A DNA stretch of 64,000 nt, taken from assembly GCA_965242795.1 (NCBI GenBank), contig OZ251505.1:2170001-2234000 (forward strand). Reading direction: 5' to 3'. Below the pieces are notes generated by a model. It saw only the letters and a program-made list of their open reading frames with translations, was not told the origin of the DNA and did not search any database. The first letter of the stretch is position 1. Each line of letters starts with the position of its first letter. Source of the DNA: Bin18 sp965242795. Its GTDB lineage: Bacteria > Desulfobacterota > Binatia > Bin18. Positions 41,584 to 51,237 of the stretch are shown piece by piece. Both the position numbers and the translations under genes were made by a program.

Positions 41584-41904
41584 CTATCCTCCCGAATTGA
41601 TTGCGGTGACCCGCAGCGCAGTGAATTGCTGCCGGTGGCCCTGTTTGCGCCGATACCCTTTGCGGCGTTTCTTCTTGAAGACCAGGATCTTCTTCTCTTT
41701 GCCGTGTTCGACCACCTGCGCGGTGACCGACGCGCCGGGCACGAACGGCGTTCCCACGTGCACGGAGTCCTCGTTCGTCGTGAGCAGCACGTCCGAAAAC
41801 GTCAGTTCGCTGCCCACTTCGCCCGGCAGGGATTCGACCCGGAGCAGTTCGCCCGGCGTCACGCGGTACTGTTTTCCGCCCGTCCGTATCACTGCGTATG
41901 GCAT
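41584..41904 (-). CDS. rplU: 50S ribosomal protein bL21
   Basis: Ribosomal protein of 106 residues that contacts 23S rRNA. Family features: MPYAVIRTGGKQYRVTPGEL, LPGEVGSELTFSDVLLTTNE, and the basic tail KILVFKKKRRKGYRRKQGHR with QQFTALRVTAI. The ATG at 41904 is preceded by TAGGTAAG as ribosome binding site. A TTGACA at 41935-41940 (minus strand) lies upstream, but its -10 position would fall on the ribosome binding site, so the promoter is uncertain. First gene of the rplU-rpmA pair. Confidence 0.98.
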   Translation of the reverse strand: MPYAVIRTGGKQYRVTPGELLRVESLPGEVGSELTFSDVLLTTNEDSVHVGTPFVPGASVTAQVVEHGKEKKILVFKKKRRKGYRRKQGHRQQFTALRVTAINSGG

Positions 41905-41969
41905 TGCGGCTTACCTATGCGAGCGGATTTTTTCTGTCAACGGTCCTCGGCGCCGCCCGAGTCCGCCGG

Positions 41970-42365
41970 TCATGCCTCTTGGCTCAGGGCGTGGCGCAGC
42001 GCGTCAGAGATGGGCTGCGGCTTGTCGGACCGGTCCACGAAGACGACCGTGATCGAGCCGCTGACGCAGCGTTCGCTCGCGCGGAAAATCTCGCCTGCGA
42101 ACGTGAGGGACGTATTCCCGATCTTCTCCACCCACACCTTCACGTCGATCCGGTCGTCCACGTACAGCGGGGCGGAGAACGTGGCCGAAACGTGCACGCG
42201 CGGACACCCGGACGTCTTGCGGTGGTCGGACAGCGGGAATCCCGCCGCGCGCATCAATTCCCATTCGGCCGTCTCGAAATACCGGAACGCCGCGGTGTAG
42301 TGAATGCGGCCCGAGGCGTCGGTATCCACCCAGCGGACCCGGAGTTCTTCCGTGTGCGAGCGCAT
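41970..42365 (-). CDS. Acyl-CoA thioesterase, YbgC/4-hydroxybenzoyl-CoA thioesterase family
   Basis: Hot-dog-fold thioesterase of 131 residues that should hydrolyse acyl-CoA or a related thioester. The motif RVRWVDTDASGRIHYTAAFR (residues 9-27 region) holds the catalytic Asp (DTD), and YFETAEWELMRAAGFPL is the conserved central helix. The C-terminal strand GSITVVFVDRSDKPQPIS is typical. The ATG at 42365 starts the conserved part; the longer frame upstream is a shadow of the peptidase gene. It follows the M23 peptidase gene by 29 bp in the same direction. No tol-pal genes are visible, so the YbgC role in that cluster is not supported here. Confidence 0.88.
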   Translation of the reverse strand: MRSHTEELRVRWVDTDASGRIHYTAAFRYFETAEWELMRAAGFPLSDHRKTSGCPRVHVSATFSAPLYVDDRIDVKVWVEKIGNTSLTFAGEIFRASERCVSGSITVVFVDRSDKPQPISDALRHALSQEA

Positions 42366-42394
42366 GGCGAAGCGGCGGTGGGGGCGTGCCGCGG

Positions 42395-43888
42395 CTAGGC
42401 GGCTTCCCGTCCGACGAGGACCGGCGTCGTCGCCGTGTACACGCGGTTGACCGGGACGGATTGGCCGTCGAGCGCGGCGAGACAGTCTTCGAGCCGGCGT
42501 TTGAGCGCCACGAGTTTCGGCGAAAGCGGCGCCGCGCGGGTCTGCGAACGCTCGGCATAGGCGGTATTGGCGAGCGCCCGCTCTTTCAGCGGATCGACGA
42601 AGCGACCGTTCTTGTACATCTCGAAGTGCAGGTGCGGACCCGTGGCCGTGCCGCTGGAGCCGACGCTGCCGATGGTCTCGCCCTGTGCGACGAGGCTGCC
42701 GACCCGGAGGCCGTTCTCGATGCGGCGCAGATGGGCGTACGCGGTGCTGTACGGCCCGGCGTGCCGGATCTTCACGAACCGGCCGTAGCTGCCCTTCCAT
42801 CCGGCATACGTCACCCTGCCTGCGGCCGCGGCGCGCACCGGCGTGCCGGGCGGGGCCGCGAAATCCACGCCGCGATGCGGACGCTTCTTCTTGTACACGG
42901 GATGGAACCGCGCGTTCCGATAGACCGAGGATATCCGCGTGAAACGGACCGGATAGACGAACGCCGTGGAGCTGCCCCGTGTGCCGGGTTCCAGCGCAAA
43001 AGCCGTATACGTCGTCCCGTTGTTCACGATTTCCGCGGCGAGCACGCGACCGAGGCCGACCCTCGCGCCATCGCGCTGGATTTCCTCGAAGACGACCTTG
43101 AACGTGGCGCCCGGATGCAGGCCGTAGAAGTTCACCAGCCATTCCATATCCACCATGTCGTCGATGACCCGCGGCGGAACCCCCATGCCGGTCGCGGCCG
43201 CGTACAGGCTGCTGGAGATGCGCCCGCTGACGGCGCGCCACACCCGTTGGGTCCGCAGCCGCTCGACGCGCGGCTCGATCCGCCCGCTGTCGTATTTTTC
43301 GAGGACCAGCAGCGAGGTATCGTCGACGTTGTAGGAGACCTTCCGCAACGTCGGCATACCGCTGGGGTCCGGCTCGTACGCCAGCGTCATGTCCTTGCCG
43401 AATTGCAGGTCGTTGAACTTGTCGATCTTGTGGGCCGCGGACAGCCACGCGGCGAACTGAAGCGGAGGCAGGCCCTCCTTGCGAAGAATGGTCGACAACG
43501 TCTCGTTGGGCTTGATGCGGTGGATGGTGCGGCGTATGCCGCTCGGCGTCGAGGCGGGGCGGGATTCGATGCGGGCGACCATCTCGCGGGTCGTGCGGGC
43601 GGAGACTTCGGTCCAGGCGCGGGCAGTGGGCTCGGCCGCAGCCACCCGCAAGACCTCGGCCCGCTTTTCTGCGGCCAGCCGAATCTCGTGCAGGCGGCGT
43701 TGGAGTTGGGCGTTGACTTCCGCTCCGGCCTGCATCGGGTCGGCGGCCGGGATGGCCGCGCGGCTGACGACGCCGAGCAGCCCCAGGGCCAGGACCGGAC
43801 CGGCTAGCAGAACCAGCAGATCCTTCGTCGGATATCGGGTCAGGGATCGGAACGTCGTTCTGAAGAATGGCATCCGTCTGTTCCCCAT
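42395..43888 (-). CDS. M23 family murein endopeptidase (MepM-like)
   Basis: Periplasmic zinc endopeptidase of 497 residues that cuts murein cross-links. An N-terminal anchor (about 24-43), a coiled region, an OapA/LysM-like segment (IKPNETLSTILRKEGLPPLQ) and a middle domain precede the LytM/M23 domain (about 335-440). The metal ligands are visible in RPHRGVDFAAPPGTPV (H-x-x-x-D) and GPHLHFEMYKNG (H-x-H), with the conserved YGRFVKIRHAG and YAHLRRI. The metal and catalytic residues are all present, so it is likely active rather than a regulator. ATG at 43888 with another Met five codons later; choice uncertain. Divergent from mltG, another murein enzyme. Confidence 0.93.
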   Translation of the reverse strand: MGNRRMPFFRTTFRSLTRYPTKDLLVLLAGPVLALGLLGVVSRAAIPAADPMQAGAEVNAQLQRRLHEIRLAAEKRAEVLRVAAAEPTARAWTEVSARTTREMVARIESRPASTPSGIRRTIHRIKPNETLSTILRKEGLPPLQFAAWLSAAHKIDKFNDLQFGKDMTLAYEPDPSGMPTLRKVSYNVDDTSLLVLEKYDSGRIEPRVERLRTQRVWRAVSGRISSSLYAAATGMGVPPRVIDDMVDMEWLVNFYGLHPGATFKVVFEEIQRDGARVGLGRVLAAEIVNNGTTYTAFALEPGTRGSSTAFVYPVRFTRISSVYRNARFHPVYKKKRPHRGVDFAAPPGTPVRAAAAGRVTYAGWKGSYGRFVKIRHAGPYSTAYAHLRRIENGLRVGSLVAQGETIGSVGSSGTATGPHLHFEMYKNGRFVDPLKERALANTAYAERSQTRAAPLSPKLVALKRRLEDCLAALDGQSVPVNRVYTATTPVLVGREAA

Positions 43889-43980
43889 CGGTTCGGCCCA
43901 CGCCGGCCGAACGGCTCAGAACCCTGCCTGTAGAATGCAGAAAAGTCAATAAACATAAGACCATGAAACCGCGATATTCG

Positions 43981-44170
43981 AGAATTACATACAAGATGCT
44001 CCTGCGCCCGTTGCAACACCCTTCGACAAGCTCAACGGGCTGGACCCTGAGCTTGCGGTGCCTTGAGCGTGTCGGTGAACCCGCGGTTCCTGTGCTCGTC
44101 GAAGGGTTTCGGACCAAGAGGGCATGGCACGTAAGCCGGGGAAAGCTCCAGGATCGTCTTGTATGGACCT
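43981..44170. repeat. MITE-like element, family 1, copy B
   Basis: About 190 bp in the 394-bp divergent gap between the M23 peptidase and mltG. The left end is AGAATTACATACAAGATGCTCC (given as AGAATTACATAC + AAGATGCTCC) and the right end CAGGATCGTCTTGTATGGAC, forming imperfect terminal inverted repeats. The interior TTCGACAAGCTCAACGGGC, CCTGAGCTTGCGGTGCC and TTGAGCGTGTCG is nearly identical to 60719-60881. No ORF. The remaining gap, 44171-44282, shows nothing further. Confidence 0.6.
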
Positions 44171-44282
44171 GCCTAATCCTTCTTGGAAGGCGGTCGAAAC
44201 GGAGGCTGGAGTGCCCGGTACGAGACGGCTCTCCATTGCGCCGCGTTGTCTCGCTTTCGGGCCGATGCTAGGGTTCCCCGCC

Positions 44283-45290
44283 GTGAAGAAAGCCCTGGTG
44301 CTCACGGTCGGCCTCGTCACGGTTCTGCTGGGGCTGGCTGCCTTCGCCTTTCATCGTGCGCTCGTCACCCCCGGCCCGCGATTGGCCGAACCGGCGCGCG
44401 TGTTCATCCGGCCGGGCAGCACACTCACGCACACCGCGCGGCTCCTGGCGGATGTCGGCGTACTGGAAGACGAGCGGACGTTCAGGCTCTGGGCGCGCCT
44501 GACCGGAAAGGACCGCGGCCTGCAAAGCGGCGAGTACGAGTTGGCCGAGGCGGTGAGCCCGCTCGCCCTGCTGGACATCCTGTCGCAGGGGCGGGTCGCG
44601 CGGCACGCGATCACCATTCCCGAAGGGCTGACCTTCGAGCAGATCGCCGACAAACTGGAAGCGGAAGGCTTCGGGCCGGAAGCGTCGTTTCTGGCGCTGG
44701 GCAGCGACGCGCGGTTTCTGGCCCGGTGGGAACTCCAGGACCGCGGCGTGGAAGGCTACGTGTATCCGGACACGTACTTCTTCACCAAACCGTACCGCCC
44801 GGAAGAAATTCTGGGCCGCATGTTGGACCGTCTGGACGAGGTGTACACCCCGGCTATGCAGCAGCGCGCCGACGCCCTGGGCTGGTCCCGGCACGAGGTG
44901 CTGACCTTGGCCTCGCTGGTGGAGAAGGAAACCGGGGCGGCCGCGGAACGGGCGCTCATCGCCGGCGTGTTCCACAACCGGCTGCGCCGGCGCATCCCCC
45001 TTCAGTGCGACCCGACCGTGATCTACGGGCTGGCCGACTTCGACGGCAACCTGACCCGCGCGCATCTTCGCACGCCCGGCCCCTACAACACCTATCTGAA
45101 TCGCGGCCTGCCGCCCGGCCCGATTGCCAACCCGGGTCTCGCCGCCATCGAGGCTAGCCTGTCTCCGGCCGAGACCGACTATCTGTATTTCGTGGCCAAG
45201 GGGGACGGCACGCACGTGTTTTCGGCGCGGCTGGCGGACCACAACCGCGCCGTGTACCGGTTTCAGAAGCGCCGGGCGCACGATGGATAG
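44283..45290 (+). CDS. mltG: Endolytic murein transglycosylase MltG
   Basis: Inner-membrane lytic transglycosylase that cuts nascent glycan and sets strand length. From a GTG at 44283 the protein has 335 residues: a membrane helix (about 5-22), a LysM-like subdomain (ARVFIRPGSTLTHTARLLAD) and the YceG/MltG catalytic domain with VEGYVYPDTYFF, the catalytic Glu214 in LTLASLVEKET, IPLQCDPTVIYGL, YNTYLNRGLPPGPIANPGLA and the end YLYFVAKGDGTHVFS. All signatures are intact. An ATG 18 bp upstream is an alternative start. Its stop overlaps the start of the next gene by 8 bp. Confidence 0.95.
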   Translation: MKKALVLTVGLVTVLLGLAAFAFHRALVTPGPRLAEPARVFIRPGSTLTHTARLLADVGVLEDERTFRLWARLTGKDRGLQSGEYELAEAVSPLALLDILSQGRVARHAITIPEGLTFEQIADKLEAEGFGPEASFLALGSDARFLARWELQDRGVEGYVYPDTYFFTKPYRPEEILGRMLDRLDEVYTPAMQQRADALGWSRHEVLTLASLVEKETGAAAERALIAGVFHNRLRRRIPLQCDPTVIYGLADFDGNLTRAHLRTPGPYNTYLNRGLPPGPIANPGLAAIEASLSPAETDYLYFVAKGDGTHVFSARLADHNRAVYRFQKRRAHDG

Positions 45291-46827
45291 TCTGACCGCG
45301 CTCATCGCCGGTGCCGTAGGCCGGGCGCGGCGTCAGAAAAGCGCGAACGCCTTGGCCGTCTTTCTTCCCCTGAGCGCCGCGGCGTATTTTCTTGGGGCGA
45401 GCCTGATTCGTGCGTTCGGCCTGCCGGCCTGGATTCCCGCGGGGCTCGCCGCGGCCGTCCTGGGCGGGCTGATCTTCGCGCTGCGCGCTGCGCGGCGTGC
45501 CACACAGACACGAACGATTGCCTCGCTCCTCGACGAAAAGACCGGCGGCCAGGAACGATTCCTGACCTACGTCAGCCTGCCCGACGTCTCGCCTTCGGAA
45601 TCCGCCGCGTCGGACTTTCGCACCCACCTGCGCGGCCAGACCGCCCGCAAGGCGGCGCTGTTCGTCCCCAAGCGGGACCTGCCCTTCCGGCTCGACCGGC
45701 GCGTTCCGTTCGCCTGTGCTGCTGCGGCTTTGAGTGGCCTGCTGTTCGGCTTCGTCCCCGGTGACGAGGTATCCGGGCGCGGGAGCGACGGTCCGCCGGC
45801 CACGGTCGGGATCGAGCCTCCCGCGGTGGACGCCCTGATTCGAGTGATCGAACAGACGGCCCATGCGTTGACTCAGTCCGCATCCACGACGCGAACCGAG
45901 GGAAAGACAGGCGCCGCAGAAAAGCGACAGACCGAGCACCGGCAAATCGGCGAGGCACTTCGGAACCTCGTCCGACGACTCGAAAATCCGGTGCTTACGC
46001 CGCAAGAGAAGCGGCAGGCCATCGAGGAAACGCAAAAACGCCTGAACCTGCCCGTTTCGCTCCCGCTGGTGCTGCCTATCGACCTCGAACTGTTCGGCTC
46101 GGACAACGGGCAGAACAGCCAACCAGGAAAGCAAGGGGGCGACTCGCTTGCCGAGCTGAACGAGAATCTGGAGCGGCTCAAGCAAGCACTCTCCCAAACG
46201 AGCGGAAGCGAACCCGGGTGGAGCACCGGGCAGACGGAGCGGAACTCTGTAGCGCAACCCGAGTCCGGCAGAGCCGGGGAACCCGAACCGAAGGCCGCGG
46301 GCGGCGGCATACAATTCGATCGGTTTCCGAGCAAGCCGGGCACCGCGTCTGCCGATCAGCAGGGGGCAGGGATTCCGAGCGCGCAGCAGACATCGAACCC
46401 CAACCTGCCTGTCCGGCGGACTGGCATGAAGGTTGATCCGGAGAAAGCGGGACCGGTGCCCCATCGACAAGCAGCCAGACACGACACGACCGCGGCCCCG
46501 CGGCCGGGTGCGGATCGAAGAAGCGCCGACCAACCCGGGCCGGCCGGCGGGACCGCTGGAAAATCGGGCGGACAGGGGGACGGCGAACGCTATTACGCAC
46601 CCGGCGAACGGACCGACGGTTTCGTGACGAAAGACGTGGGCTACGTCAAAGTCCACATCCCGGCTTCGGCCTCCACCGGCCCCGGTCGTCCGCAACTCGT
46701 CGACAATCCCGACCCGGCCGTGCCGGTCACGCCGTACAGCAACATGCCCCTCGCCGAGGACCCACAAAACCCGAACACTCCCCAGCAGCCGATTCCATAC
46801 GAATACCGCGACATCCTGACACAGTGA
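45283..46827 (+). CDS. Unknown membrane protein between mltG and moxR, DUF4175-like N-terminus
   Basis: No firm family. The 514-residue protein has two close membrane helices near the start (about 22-40 and 42-63), then RTIASLLDEKTGGQERFLTY, like the region after the first helices of DUF4175-type proteins, and a third helix (about 144-163). The remaining 340 residues are soluble and low-complexity: a helical stretch (about 195-270), then Gln/Pro/Ser/Gly-rich sequence, ending in VGYVKVHIPASAS and a Pro/Asn-rich tail. The ATG at 45283 overlaps the mltG stop. It is 18 bp before the MoxR ATPase, so it may be the membrane partner or client of that ATPase. Confidence 0.65.
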   Translation: MDSLTALIAGAVGRARRQKSANALAVFLPLSAAAYFLGASLIRAFGLPAWIPAGLAAAVLGGLIFALRAARRATQTRTIASLLDEKTGGQERFLTYVSLPDVSPSESAASDFRTHLRGQTARKAALFVPKRDLPFRLDRRVPFACAAAALSGLLFGFVPGDEVSGRGSDGPPATVGIEPPAVDALIRVIEQTAHALTQSASTTRTEGKTGAAEKRQTEHRQIGEALRNLVRRLENPVLTPQEKRQAIEETQKRLNLPVSLPLVLPIDLELFGSDNGQNSQPGKQGGDSLAELNENLERLKQALSQTSGSEPGWSTGQTERNSVAQPESGRAGEPEPKAAGGGIQFDRFPSKPGTASADQQGAGIPSAQQTSNPNLPVRRTGMKVDPEKAGPVPHRQAARHDTTAAPRPGADRRSADQPGPAGGTAGKSGGQGDGERYYAPGERTDGFVTKDVGYVKVHIPASASTGPGRPQLVDNPDPAVPVTPYSNMPLAEDPQNPNTPQQPIPYEYRDILTQ

Positions 46828-46845
46828 GGAGGGAAAGACGGAGCC

Positions 46846-47865
46846 ATGACCGATTCGCCGACCGGGCCGTCCGTGGAACAGCGGGTGGAGCGATTCCGTC
46901 ACGTCTTCACCGCCATCGAGCAGGAAGTCGGCCGGGTGATCGTCGGGCAGCGGGACGTACTGCGGAAAATCCTGGCCGCGCTGTTTGCCGGCGGGCACGT
47001 GTTGCTCGAAAGCGTGCCCGGCCTGGGCAAGACGCTGATGGCGAAGTCGCTCAGCCAAGCGTTGGCCCTGACGGCCAAGCGGATCCAGTTCACGCCCGAC
47101 CTGATGCCCTCGGACATCGTCGGCACCCAGGTTCTGTCCGAGGGTACCGACGGCCAACGATCCTTTGCGTTCAAACCCGGGCCGGTCTTCACCAACATTC
47201 TGCTGGCGGACGAGATCAACCGCGCGACCCCCAAGACGCAGTCCGCGGTCCTGGAAGCCATGGAAGAGCTGCAGGTGACCGTCTTCGGCGAGACGCATCG
47301 GCTCGCCCCGCCGTTTCTGGTCGTCGCGACCCAGAATCCGGTCGAGATCGAAGGCACCTACCCGCTGCCCGAGGCCCAACTCGACCGGTTTCTTTTCAAA
47401 CTCGTCATCGACTCGCCCACGGCCGACGAGTTGGGCGAAATCCTGGATCGCACGACCACGGAAGCCCGGCACACGGCCGGCCCGGTGCTGGCCCCCGACT
47501 CCGCGGCCGGCGACATAGCCGACATGCAGAACTTGGTCCGCGAGGTCTTGCTGGCGCCGCCACTGGCCGCGTACGTGGCTCGCTTGGTGGAAGCCGCCAC
47601 GCCCGGCAACCCGCGGACGCCGGTGGCGGAAGTGCCCCGATACCTACGCTATGGCCCCAGCCCGCGCGGGGCACAGGCCCTCGCTCTGGGGGCGAAAGTC
47701 AACGCCCTGCTCGACGGTCGAGTCAACGTCAGCTTCGACGACATCGCCGACGTCGCGCACTCTGCGCTGCGCCACCGCTGCCTACTGAATTTCCAGGCCG
47801 AAGCCGAAGGTATCGCCGCGGACCGGATCATCGACGCGCTCCTGCGCCAGATACCGAAACAGTAA
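46846..47865 (+). CDS. MoxR-family AAA+ ATPase
   Basis: AAA+ chaperone-like ATPase of 339 residues. Walker A is in HVLLESVPGLGKTLMAKSLS (about 51-70), pore and sensor regions in FTPDLMPSDIVGTQVLSEG, Walker B in FTNILLADEINRATPKTQSA, sensor 1 in PFLVVATQNPVEIEGTYPLP and arginine finger region in PEAQLDRFLFK. MoxR proteins usually work with von Willebrand A or DUF58 proteins, but none is next to it; the upstream partner here is the unknown 514-residue membrane protein. The ATG at 46846 follows GAGGGAAAGACGGAGCC. Last gene of the mltG operon. Confidence 0.94.
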   Translation: MTDSPTGPSVEQRVERFRHVFTAIEQEVGRVIVGQRDVLRKILAALFAGGHVLLESVPGLGKTLMAKSLSQALALTAKRIQFTPDLMPSDIVGTQVLSEGTDGQRSFAFKPGPVFTNILLADEINRATPKTQSAVLEAMEELQVTVFGETHRLAPPFLVVATQNPVEIEGTYPLPEAQLDRFLFKLVIDSPTADELGEILDRTTTEARHTAGPVLAPDSAAGDIADMQNLVREVLLAPPLAAYVARLVEAATPGNPRTPVAEVPRYLRYGPSPRGAQALALGAKVNALLDGRVNVSFDDIADVAHSALRHRCLLNFQAEAEGIAADRIIDALLRQIPKQ

Positions 47866-47969
47866 CGGGACCTCCGCGGGGCTGCCGCTATGCAGGTCGC
47901 CCCGAATACTTCGCCTTTTTCGGGACCAATCGCTTACGTACCCCGCCCGCCTGAGATACAAGGAACCCC

Positions 47970-48638
47970 ATGAATCTGATCCACACCGTGTACGAGCCGG
48001 AAGGCGACGGCCCCCATCCGACGATGCTCGCGCTCCACGGCTGGGGCGCCAATGCGCTCGACCTGCTCGGCTTGGCGCCCCACCTCTGCCAAGGCCGGTT
48101 TCTGGTGCTGTGTCCGCAGGGGCCGTTGCAGGTCCCGCTAGGTCCCAACGCGGTCGGGCACGGCTGGTTTCCGATCAGCGGCGGAGAGCCGCCCGACGTG
48201 CAAGCGATCCTCGCTGCACGCGATGCGGTCCGCACCTTTCTGGACGCGGCAACGACACGCTATGCGGTCGATCCCGGGAAGCTATGCGTCGTGGGCTTCA
48301 GCCAAGGTGGGGTGATGGGTTATACGCTCGCGTTGGGCGCACCCGAACGCTTCGCCGGTCTGGCGGCGTTGAGTTCGTGGCTTCCCAAAGACCTCTTGAC
48401 CGCGCTGCCCGACGTCCCCGCCACCGAACACCTGCCCGTCCTGGTCCAACACGGCAGCCGCGACGAACTGATCGACGTTGGTCGCGCCCGGCAGTCGGTC
48501 GAAATTCTCCGCGACGTCAAGGCGCCGGTGACCTATCGCGAGTACGACATGGGTCACGAGATCAACGCCCGAAGCTTGGCCGACCTCTCCACTTGGCTCC
48601 AGGAAAAAGTCGTCTCTCCCATTACGCTGGCGTCGTAA
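47970..48638 (+). CDS. Phospholipase/carboxylesterase-type alpha/beta hydrolase
   Basis: Serine esterase of 222 residues in the carboxylesterase/YpfH-like class, likely acting on short acyl esters. The oxyanion region is ALHGWGANALDLLGLAPHL, the nucleophile Ser is in VVGFSQGGVMGYTLAL (about 112), the acid in VQHGSRDELIDVGRA and the His in YDMGHEINARSL. No signal peptide, so cytoplasmic. The ATG at 47970 has AAGGAACCCC upstream. It lies 104 bp after the MoxR gene and is convergent with the next hydrolase. Confidence 0.88.
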   Translation: MNLIHTVYEPEGDGPHPTMLALHGWGANALDLLGLAPHLCQGRFLVLCPQGPLQVPLGPNAVGHGWFPISGGEPPDVQAILAARDAVRTFLDAATTRYAVDPGKLCVVGFSQGGVMGYTLALGAPERFAGLAALSSWLPKDLLTALPDVPATEHLPVLVQHGSRDELIDVGRARQSVEILRDVKAPVTYREYDMGHEINARSLADLSTWLQEKVVSPITLAS

Positions 48639-48659
48639 CGCGGCTCTCTTCGAGGCGTA

Positions 48660-49562
<903 letters not shown>

Positions 49563-49771
49563 GTCTCTTCTTTCTTGACTCGATGTCGGAAGGCGGCTTG
49601 TACTGCATTGAGCGTCGTCAGCCTCGGCCAGCCTACTACGAATGCTTCCGCCGCTGCAATTCTATCCTCCGAGCAGGGCTTTCTCTTGCATGTCCCTTTT
49701 CCTCCCTCACTCGCGCCGGTGGCGGATGCTCGGCAGGATGTGGTAGCATCCGGGATAAGGAGAAAGACGTC

Positions 49772-50158
49772 ATGGCTACGGATACCCTCATCACGTTGGC
49801 AACGATTCTCGCCGCAGGAATCGGCGGACCGACGATCTTGCTCGCCGTCATGAACAGCCGCTTTGCGGATATGAACAACCGCTTTGTGGATATAAATAAA
49901 CGCGTCGACGAGCGGTTTGTGGCACAGGCGGAATTGATGCGGCAGGGCTTTGACGACGTGAACAAGCGAATTGATGCCGTAAACAGCCGGCTCGATGACG
50001 TGAACAAACGGCTCGACGACCATGGCTTCAGGTTGGCCAGGATAGAGGACGGCTACATCGATATCGCCCAGCGCGTCAGCCGGCTCGAAGGCCGGATCGG
50101 TCTGTATCTGCCGCCGGCAGCCGAACCCGAGGCCGCGGCGCTGCCTACGGAATCGTAG
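49772..50158 (+). CDS. Small membrane-anchored coiled-coil protein
   Basis: A 128-residue protein of unknown function. One hydrophobic segment near the start (about 5-27, LITLATILAAGIGGPTILLA) is followed by a long coiled coil with an 11-residue-like repeating pattern: NSRFADMNNRFVDINKRVDE, RQGFDDVNKRIDAVNSRLDD, VNKRLDDHGFRLARIEDGYI. This architecture is seen in phage-derived and trimeric coiled-coil proteins, but no family can be fixed. The ATG at 49772 has AAGGAGAAAGACGTC, a strong ribosome binding site. It is 38 bp upstream of the crotonase gene. Confidence 0.7.
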   Translation: MATDTLITLATILAAGIGGPTILLAVMNSRFADMNNRFVDINKRVDERFVAQAELMRQGFDDVNKRIDAVNSRLDDVNKRLDDHGFRLARIEDGYIDIAQRVSRLEGRIGLYLPPAAEPEAAALPTES

Positions 50159-50196
50159 CCGCCAGCCCTGCGGTTCCGGTTCCCGAAGGAGTACGC

Positions 50197-50979
50197 ATGA
50201 ACCCACGCTACGGCGACGTTGCCGTCAGCCTCGACGAGTACGTAGCGACCGCGGAAATCCAGCGGCCGCCCAACAATTTCTTCGATACCGACCTGATCCG
50301 CTCGCTGGCCGATGCGTTCGAGGATCTGGATGCAGAGGCGGAGTGCCGGGCCATCGTGCTGTGCGCCGCGGGCAAGCACTTTTGTGCCGGCGCGAATTTC
50401 CACACCGGCCAAGCCGAGCGGGACCTGCGCGATCTGGAGTCCGGCAACCCGCTGTATGCACAGGCGGTGCGGCTGTTCTCGAATGCGAAGCCGGTCGTCG
50501 GCGCCATTCAGGGCGCGGCGATCGGGGGCGGCTTCGGGCTGGCGCTGGTGCCCGACTTCCGCGTGCTGTGTCCCGAAACCCGCTTTGCGGCCAATTTCGT
50601 GAAGCTCGGCTTCCACCCCGGCTTCGGGCTGACGCATACCCTGCCGCGGCTCATCGGCGATTCGCGCGCCAACCTCGTCTTCCAGACCGGGCGGCGCATC
50701 GCGGGCGAGGAGGCGTACGACTGGGGGCTGGGCGAGGTGCTGACGGCCAAGGACGACGTGCGCGCCGCGGCGGTGGAATTGGCCAGGGAGATCGCCGAGA
50801 ACGCGCCGCTGGCGGTCCAGTCGGTACGCGCGACCATGCGCGCCGGCCTGTCGGCCGCGGTCAAAGCCGCCACGGACCACGAGTTCCGCGAGCAGCATCG
50901 CCTGCAGCAGACCGAAGACCACAAGGAAGGCATCAAGGCCGTGGCCGAACGTCGGCCCGGCAACTTCGTCGGGCGCTGA
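50197..50979 (+). CDS. Crotonase (enoyl-CoA hydratase/isomerase) family protein, atypical active site
   Basis: A 260-residue crotonase-fold protein. Fold signatures: IVLCAAGKHFCAGANF (first oxyanion-hole strand), GAIQGAAIGGGFGLALVPDF (second oxyanion hole) and LGFHPGFGLTHTLPRLIG. The two glutamates used for water addition by enoyl-CoA hydratase fall at positions that here read Gly (GGGFGLAL in place of GGGCELA-type) and Phe/Val (FVKLG in place of PEILLG-type), so a normal hydratase reaction is doubtful; a thioesterase, isomerase or other crotonase reaction is more likely. Start ATG 50197 with GAAGGAGTACGC. No beta-oxidation genes are adjacent, but etfAB and an acyl-CoA carboxylase lie 6-12 kb away. 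Confidence 0.85.
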   Translation: MNPRYGDVAVSLDEYVATAEIQRPPNNFFDTDLIRSLADAFEDLDAEAECRAIVLCAAGKHFCAGANFHTGQAERDLRDLESGNPLYAQAVRLFSNAKPVVGAIQGAAIGGGFGLALVPDFRVLCPETRFAANFVKLGFHPGFGLTHTLPRLIGDSRANLVFQTGRRIAGEEAYDWGLGEVLTAKDDVRAAAVELAREIAENAPLAVQSVRATMRAGLSAAVKAATDHEFREQHRLQQTEDHKEGIKAVAERRPGNFVGR

Positions 50980-51237
50980 TCCCGCGGCGGCGGGGAGCAG
51001 TGCGGTTCGAGAATTTTACCCGCCCACCCCCGGCCCTTCGACAAGCTCAGGGTCCTTCCTACCCCCCAAGTTCGTTGAACTTGCGATGTGTTGAGCTCGT
51101 CGAAACATCGAAACGAACCCTGATGCCACCCCGGCTTGCGCATGGAAGCCGAACGCCCCTTCTCAGGGGGACAGTCGAAAGATCGAAGGGCTGATTCCCG
51201 ACTCTCCCTGACCTAGCCACTCCCAATTGTGCCCACC
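50980..51237. other. Intergenic repeat fragments
   Basis: About 260 bp before the restriction-modification gene. It contains GGCCCTTCGACAAGCTCAGG and GTTGAGCTCGTCGAAACATCG blocks related to the interior of the MITE-like family, but no complete element ends. No promoter or gene can be named with confidence. Confidence 0.4.

Noticed and set aside
41911..41940. Sigma-70 promoter (TTGACA) for rplU
   Set aside because: The -10 position would coincide with the ribosome binding site only a few bases before the start codon; too uncertain to list.
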